Of a DNA stretch of 64,000 bases, positions 58,422-64,000 are shown one piece after another. The notes below the pieces were generated by a model. The model ran no database searches, was not told the origin of the DNA, and saw only the letters and a list, made by a program, of their open reading frames with translations. Source of the stretch: Nonomuraea sp. PA05 (GTDB lineage: Bacteria; Actinomycetota; Actinomycetes; Streptosporangiales; Streptosporangiaceae); NCBI RefSeq assembly GCF_008086045.1, contig NZ_VSEY01000018.1, forward strand, positions 1-64,000, in the 5' to 3' direction. Positions within the stretch are counted from its first letter, which is position 1, and each line of letters starts with the position of its first letter. Made by a program: the position numbers and the translations under genes.

Positions 58422-59348
58422 GTGCAGCAGACGCTCGCCCGCCCCACCGGAGCCGCCCGGCGGGCGCCCGCCCCCACCGTCGCGCGCGGCAGGACGCACC
58501 CGATGTGGTTCCTCCTGCCCGCGTTCGCGATCCTGTTCGTCTTCTTCTTCCTGCCGACCCTGTTCAACTTCGTCTACGCCTTCACCGACTGGTCCAGCTT
58601 CAAGAGCGAGATCCGCCCGGCGGGCTTCGACAACTTCGCCAACCTGCTGTCGGACGGCACGCTGTTCAGCGCGCTGCGCATCACGGTGATCTACGCCGCG
58701 CTGGTGGCGCTGTTCCAGAACCTGTTCGGCTTCGGCCTGGCCGTGCTGCTGGAGAAGGACACCTGGCTCAACCGCGCCGCCCGGCTGGCCTTCCTGATCC
58801 CCGTGCTGATGTCGGCGCTGGCCGTCGGCTACCTCTTCCAGGCCCTGCTCAAGCCGGACGGCAGCCTCAACGACCTGCTCTCGGCGCTGACCGGGCAGCA
58901 GGTGCAGATCGCCTGGCTGGGCAGCACCACGTGGACGCTCGTGCTGGCGGCGATCATCCACGCCTGGAAGTGGATGGGCCTGTCGATGCTCATCTACCTG
59001 GCGGGGCTCAAGACGATCCCCGAGGACGTGACCGAGGCCGCCCGCATCGACGGCGCCACGCCGTGGCAGGCGTTCTGGGCGGTCCGGTTCCCGCTGCTGG
59101 CGCCGGCCGTCACCTTCAACGTGGCGACGGCGCTGCTCGGCTCGATGAACGGCTTCGACATCGTGCAGGCGCTGACCGGCGGCGGCCCGGCCCGCAGCAC
59201 CGAGATCCTCAACATCTTCATCTACCGCACCTTCGGCCAGGGGCTGTTCGCCCAGGCCACGGCGATGAGCCTGGTGCTGTTCCTGATGGTCGCGCTGCTG
59301 GCCTTCCCCGTCATCCGCGTGCTGCGCAGAAGGGAGGAGATCCTGTGA
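58422..59348 (+). CDS. ABC sugar importer permease, MalF type
   Basis: 308 residues from GTG 58422. About six transmembrane helices, starting PMWFLLPAFAILFVFFFLPTLFNFVY. The cytoplasmic EAA loop is EAARIDGATPWQAFWAVRFPLLAP, where it contacts the ATPase. The end overlaps the second permease by GTGA. Confidence 0.93.
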   Translation: MQQTLARPTGAARRAPAPTVARGRTHPMWFLLPAFAILFVFFFLPTLFNFVYAFTDWSSFKSEIRPAGFDNFANLLSDGTLFSALRITVIYAALVALFQNLFGFGLAVLLEKDTWLNRAARLAFLIPVLMSALAVGYLFQALLKPDGSLNDLLSALTGQQVQIAWLGSTTWTLVLAAIIHAWKWMGLSMLIYLAGLKTIPEDVTEAARIDGATPWQAFWAVRFPLLAPAVTFNVATALLGSMNGFDIVQALTGGGPARSTEILNIFIYRTFGQGLFAQATAMSLVLFLMVALLAFPVIRVLRRREEIL

Positions 59349-60220
59349 CGGTCCCCGCCTTTGGTTCCACGACCCGCCGCCGGGCCCCGTCGCCGGTGCG
59401 GCGGGGGCTGGCCGCGCGGCTGCGCCCGTTCGCGGTCGTCGCGCTGGTCGTCCCCGTCATGGGGGTGCCGCTGTGGCTGGTCGTCGTCACGGCCGCCAAG
59501 TCGCAGGGCGAGGCCCTGTCGCCGAACCTGTCGCCGCCGTCGCGCTGGCAACTGTGGGAGAACCTGGCGCAGGTCTGGCAGCAGGGCGAGGTGCCCATGG
59601 CGTTCCTCGGCAGCCTGCTGGTGGTGGCGCCGTCGGTGCTGCTGGTGCTCACGTTCGGCTCGATGGCCTCGTGGATCCTGGCCCGCCGCGCCTCGCGGCT
59701 GAACGCGGTGCTGTACGCGCTGGCGATCAGCGGGATCGTGCTGCCGCCCGCCGTGGTCACCATCGTGCTCCTGCTGCGTCAGCTCGGCCTGGCGGGCAGC
59801 CCCGCCGGCATGATCGGGGTGTACGTCGGCATCTACCTGTCCACGGTGATCTTCTTCGTGACGGGCTTCGTGCGTACGGTGCCGCTGTCGCTGGAGGAGG
59901 CGGCCCGCATGGACGGCGCGGGGCCCATGCGGGTGTTCTTCTCGGTGATCCTGCCGCTGCTGCGCCCGGTGCTGGCCACCGCGACCATCCTCATCTGCCT
60001 GTACGTGTGGAACGACGTCTTCTACGCGTTCTTCGTCGTGGGCGGGCGGCTGGACACCTTGCCGCTGAACCTGTTCCAGGTGGCCAACGCCGGGCTCTAC
60101 CTCAACAACTGGCACCTGATCTTCGCCTACATCATCCTGATGAGCCTGCCGCTGCTGATCGTCTTCGCGGTCGCGCAGCGCAGGATCATCTCCGGCATCA
60201 CCGGCGGCGCCGTGAAGTAG
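59345..60220 (+). CDS. ABC sugar importer permease, MalG type
   Basis: 291 residues from GTG 59345. Six transmembrane helices; EAA loop EAARMDGAGPMRVFFSVILPLLRP. No ATPase gene follows; the operon ends three bases before the convergent ABC-F gene, so the energy subunit must be encoded elsewhere, as with the shared MsiK ATPase of streptomycetes. Confidence 0.93.
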   Translation: MTVPAFGSTTRRRAPSPVRRGLAARLRPFAVVALVVPVMGVPLWLVVVTAAKSQGEALSPNLSPPSRWQLWENLAQVWQQGEVPMAFLGSLLVVAPSVLLVLTFGSMASWILARRASRLNAVLYALAISGIVLPPAVVTIVLLLRQLGLAGSPAGMIGVYVGIYLSTVIFFVTGFVRTVPLSLEEAARMDGAGPMRVFFSVILPLLRPVLATATILICLYVWNDVFYAFFVVGGRLDTLPLNLFQVANAGLYLNNWHLIFAYIILMSLPLLIVFAVAQRRIISGITGGAVK

Positions 60221-60223
60221 GCG

Positions 60224-61807
<1,584 letters not shown>

Positions 61808-61823
61808 GACAATACGCTCCGGA

Positions 61824-61875
61824 ACTTCTTGAGGACACACGGGTGGCGTGGAAGCTGGTGTCCTGATCAAGAAGT
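61824..61875 (-). promoter_or_regulatory. Leader-RNA hairpin upstream of the ABC-F gene
   Basis: Arms 61824-61838 and 61858-61875 are complementary over 15 pairs with one three-base bulge and a 19-base loop. The 3' edge of the RNA stem is 16 bases from the start codon, so it touches or covers the Shine-Dalgarno region. A TTG-initiated frame runs through the hairpin into the gene. Compatible with translational or attenuation control. Confidence 0.55.
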
Positions 61876-61961
61876 GCGGGGCGTGAACATGCGGCCCAGT
61901 GTAGGAGGGCGTCGCGCCGGCCTGCCACCGGATTAACGCCGGCCGGCGCGCGGTGCCGTCG

Positions 61962-62786
61962 TCAGTTCCAGATGCCGGGAACGCCGGCGGGCACGTCGTC
62001 CTTGACCTCGCCGCGGTCGATCGTGTCGCCCCGCAGCGGCATGCCCACGGTGACCTCGCGGCCCCAGTCGGTGAACCGGGTGTCCGACTCGACCTGCACC
62101 GTGGTCTTGGACACGGGCAGCGTGGCCTTGACCGCCACCCGCCGCACCAGGCCCTTCTCCCCGAAGTACAGCACGTACGAGATCTTGCCGGTCTTGAAGC
62201 GCGTCCCGTAACGCGAGGCGAACGGGGCCGAGACGGCGGCGAGCTTGGCCGGCTTGATGGTGCCCTTGAGAATGCCGTCCTTCCAGGACGTGCGGGCCGC
62301 CACCAGCGCCTTCAGCGTCGCCGGGTCCAGAACCTCGACGAGCAGGTTGCTCGGCGGCTGCTTCACGCCGCTGTAGCGCACGTGGCTCGCGTCCGCGGTC
62401 AGCAGCGCCTGGTCGACCACCGGGCCTGAGACGTAGCTCACGCTGCCCGAGGAGATCAGCCGGACGGGGCCCGCCTGCAGCCCCTCCGTCTCCTTGGGGC
62501 TGGACTTCTTCATCTCGCGCAGCAGCCTGTCGCTGTACTGCACGGTCTGGCCCAGGTCGGAGGCCACGGGGCCGCGCGAGCCGAACCCGAACGTGCCGTC
62601 CACGGCGGAGCTGACGACCCGGTCGCCCGGGTAGGTGATCTTCGCCGTCGCCTGGAGGTTGACGGCCCGGCCTGGCGCTAACTCGGCCTGGAGGGCCCTG
62701 ACCGGGTCTGATGCGGCCTGCGCGGGCATGGCGGTGAGCTGCACCACGCCTGCGACCACGGCGACACCGACGATGGTTCGCTTCAT
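61962..62786 (-). CDS. Secreted LppX/LprG-like protein without lipobox
   Basis: 274 residues, ATG complement at 62784-62786. Signal peptide with AQA cleavage near residue 24; no Cys, so it is secreted, not lipidated. The pattern ATAKITYPGDRVVSSAVDGTFGFG, VRYSGVKQPPSNLLVEVLDPATLKALVAA and a late GKISYVLYFGEKGLVRRVAVKATLP resembles the half-barrel of mycobacterial LppX/LprG lipid carriers, but this is a weak, pattern-level match. Function unknown. Confidence 0.7.
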   Translation of the reverse strand: MKRTIVGVAVVAGVVQLTAMPAQAASDPVRALQAELAPGRAVNLQATAKITYPGDRVVSSAVDGTFGFGSRGPVASDLGQTVQYSDRLLREMKKSSPKETEGLQAGPVRLISSGSVSYVSGPVVDQALLTADASHVRYSGVKQPPSNLLVEVLDPATLKALVAARTSWKDGILKGTIKPAKLAAVSAPFASRYGTRFKTGKISYVLYFGEKGLVRRVAVKATLPVSKTTVQVESDTRFTDWGREVTVGMPLRGDTIDRGEVKDDVPAGVPGIWN

Positions 62787-62895
62787 TGGTTTCCTTGGGA
62801 ACGGTCCGGAAAGACGCGAACAATCTGGTGCATTGAAGATCGCCAGTCAAGCCGAAGGCCCCCGGAGGCTGCTCCAGGGGCCCAGGGCGCGCGGA

Positions 62896-63438
62896 TCAGG
62901 CGGGGAAGTCCTTCGGGTTGACCCGGCTGGTCCCGGCGTTGCCGCCGCGGACCGGGTTGAGGGTCAGGGACCACCCGGGGATCCTGGTGGCGGTCGTCCT
63001 GTACTTCAGTTTGTCGTTGAAGCGCTGGTAGACGGCGTTCCGCGTGAACCTGCCCTTGGACACGTTGAAGCGGGTGCCGGTGGTGAAGTAGATCCGGTAC
63101 GTGCCGTCCCTGACGTCGTTGATGGTCGCGGTCGACTTGGCGCGGACGTAGATGCTGATCGCCTTGGTCTTGCCTCTGACCAGGGCGACGACCCCGTCCG
63201 TCGACAGGCCGTTCTTGATCTTGAGCCTCCCCTGGCCGCCGCTGATGCGGTCGTAGAGGATCGTGCCGTTGCGCGGACGGGCCAGCGCCGACTCGGCCGA
63301 CAGTGTCACCGTGGTGGCGACGCTGCCCCCGGTCACGGTGGTGGCTCCGGCCGGGGACGCCGTCAGCAGACCGCCCGCCAGAGCGACCGCGGCCACGACT
63401 CCGGTGCGCATGGCGGTTCCTTCGAGAAGCCTCTTCAC
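62896..63438 (-). CDS. Small secreted protein, unknown family
   Basis: 180 residues. Signal peptide (MRTGVVAAVALAGGLLTASPAGA in the middle of the first 33 residues; the internal Met at residue 10 may be the true start). The mature part is rich in beta-strand patterns (TILYDRISGGQGRLKIKNG, AISIYVRAKSTATINDVRDGTYRIYFTTGTRFN), suggesting a beta-sandwich. No Cys. It follows the monooxygenase gene and precedes the LppX-like gene on the same strand. AGGAGA lies before the start. Confidence 0.72.
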   Translation of the reverse strand: MKRLLEGTAMRTGVVAAVALAGGLLTASPAGATTVTGGSVATTVTLSAESALARPRNGTILYDRISGGQGRLKIKNGLSTDGVVALVRGKTKAISIYVRAKSTATINDVRDGTYRIYFTTGTRFNVSKGRFTRNAVYQRFNDKLKYRTTATRIPGWSLTLNPVRGGNAGTSRVNPKDFPA

Positions 63439-63463
63439 AGAACATCTCCTTCGTGACGCATGG

Positions 63464-64000
63464 TCACGGTAAAGATAGGTTAAAGGGGGTCTCGTCCGGT
63501 ACCTGATACGTCATTGGGATATCGTCGCCCGCCCAGGCGACGTAGCCGTCGGGGCGGACCAGGACCACGGCGGGCATCCCGGGCACGGCGGGGCCGGTGT
63601 ACCGGGCGACCTTGACCTCCCCCTTCACCGCGGCTCCCTTCGCTCTCGCGTCCACCAGCAGGTGGCGGCCGTCCCTGAGCAGCTCGTACACCCTGCCGTC
63701 CGCGCATCGGAGGTCGGGCATGCGGCGGCCCGTCCACGGGTGGGCATGGCGGGACGCGGCGGGGTACCGGATGCCCAGCCCGGTCAGCCGCCCGGCCAGG
63801 AACGTGCGGGAGCGGCCGTACCGCAGGGCCAGCCGCAGCGTCAGCGTGCGGAACGCGCGGCGGATCGCCGAACGGCCCAGCACCAGGCGGTTGAAGGCGT
63901 CGGTCAGGGTGAGCACCTGGGCGCCCACCCGGTGCCGCTCGCGCTCGTAGCTGCCGAGCAGGCTCTCCGGCGCCCGGCCCCGCACGACGGCGGCCAGCTT
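63464..64000 (-). CDS. FAD-dependent aromatic monooxygenase, C-terminal part
   Basis: About 178 residues, entering from beyond the right edge (reading KLAAVVRGRAPESLLGSYERERH). GSYERERHRVGAQVLTLTDAFNRLV is the end of the FAD domain of class A flavoprotein hydroxylases, and the rest (HPWTGRRMPDLRCADGRVYELL, AVVLVRPDGYVAWAG) is their thioredoxin-like C-terminal domain, as in the PheA/TfdB or polyketide-hydroxylase group. It would hydroxylate an aromatic substrate with NAD(P)H and O2. The N-terminal Rossmann motif is outside the window. Confidence 0.85.
   Translation of the reverse strand, partial: KLAAVVRGRAPESLLGSYERERHRVGAQVLTLTDAFNRLVLGRSAIRRAFRTLTLRLALRYGRSRTFLAGRLTGLGIRYPAASRHAHPWTGRRMPDLRCADGRVYELLRDGRHLLVDARAKGAAVKGEVKVARYTGPAVPGMPAVVLVRPDGYVAWAGDDIPMTYQVPDETPFNLSLP

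Noticed and set aside
63452..63468. CGTGAC/GTCACG hairpin before the small secreted protein as a terminator of the monooxygenase
   Set aside because: Only six pairs with a short loop; too weak to call, although it lies between the two genes.

Overview
The window is a very GC-rich (by eye above 70 percent) actinobacterial chromosome segment. GC-rich third codon positions, GTG and TTG starts, tightly overlapping operons, a complete conservon (cvnABCD), a bacterial proteasome activator (Bpa) and SAV_2336/VMAP-type proteins all point to a sporulating, multicellular actinomycete. Streptosporangiaceae (for example Nonomuraea) is my best guess, as an inference. The first ~120 bases are a poly-C run that looks like a bad contig end.

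Layout: 0.1-9 kb holds an SDR fragment, a leucine-rich-repeat protein, a secreted pectate lyase under a LacI-type palindrome, a membrane protein, a TetR regulator, a GT2 glycosyltransferase with a coiled-coil tail, and a GH63-type glucosidase. 9.25-24.4 kb is one ten-gene operon, nearly all joined by 4-base overlaps: zinc-ribbon/vWA protein, TRAFAC-type GTPase, GAP1-like partner, actin-fold (ASKHA) protein, small helical protein, membrane vWA protein, Trypco1 protein, trypsin/VMAP-C protease, MoxR AAA+ ATPase, and a SAV_2336/vWA/helical-repeat/CHAT-like protein. These families belong to the NTP-dependent biological-conflict (immunity or programmed-death) systems predicted for multicellular bacteria. 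The CHAT-like end lacks the catalytic His/Cys block while the trypsin keeps its triad.

24.4-35.4 kb, behind an AT-richer promoter gap, is a second cassette of six genes: exported vWA protein with one membrane anchor, tubulin/FtsZ-like GTPase, a 611-aa protein of unknown fold, a membrane-anchored pseudokinase (HRD changed to HRR), a zinc-binding GTPase, and a tail-anchored protein with PQA/GQA repeats. The parts suggest a membrane-attached, nucleotide-driven complex around a tubulin-like protein. This is the least familiar part of the window and the best candidate for an undescribed system.

35.4-45.2 kb: alpha-oxoamine synthase divergent from an acyl-CoA dehydrogenase, the conservon, a LysR/SDR divergent pair, and a serine hydrolase. 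45.26-46.98 kb: an IS5-family element using a canonical -1 frameshift site; its best-matching right end lies beyond a methyltransferase gene, suggesting a passenger gene or a second IS end. 47-53.7 kb: Bpa, then a PaaX-type regulator divergent from an SDR / amidohydrolase / MaoC hydratase / MHS transporter / acyl-CoA ligase operon (catabolism of an unidentified organic acid). 53.7-60.2 kb: LacI regulator, twin operators, alpha-galactosidase and a sugar ABC importer lacking its own ATPase. 60.2-64 kb: ABC-F protein with a leader hairpin, two secreted proteins, and the C-terminal part of an FAD monooxygenase running off the right edge. No tRNA, rRNA or CRISPR array was seen.
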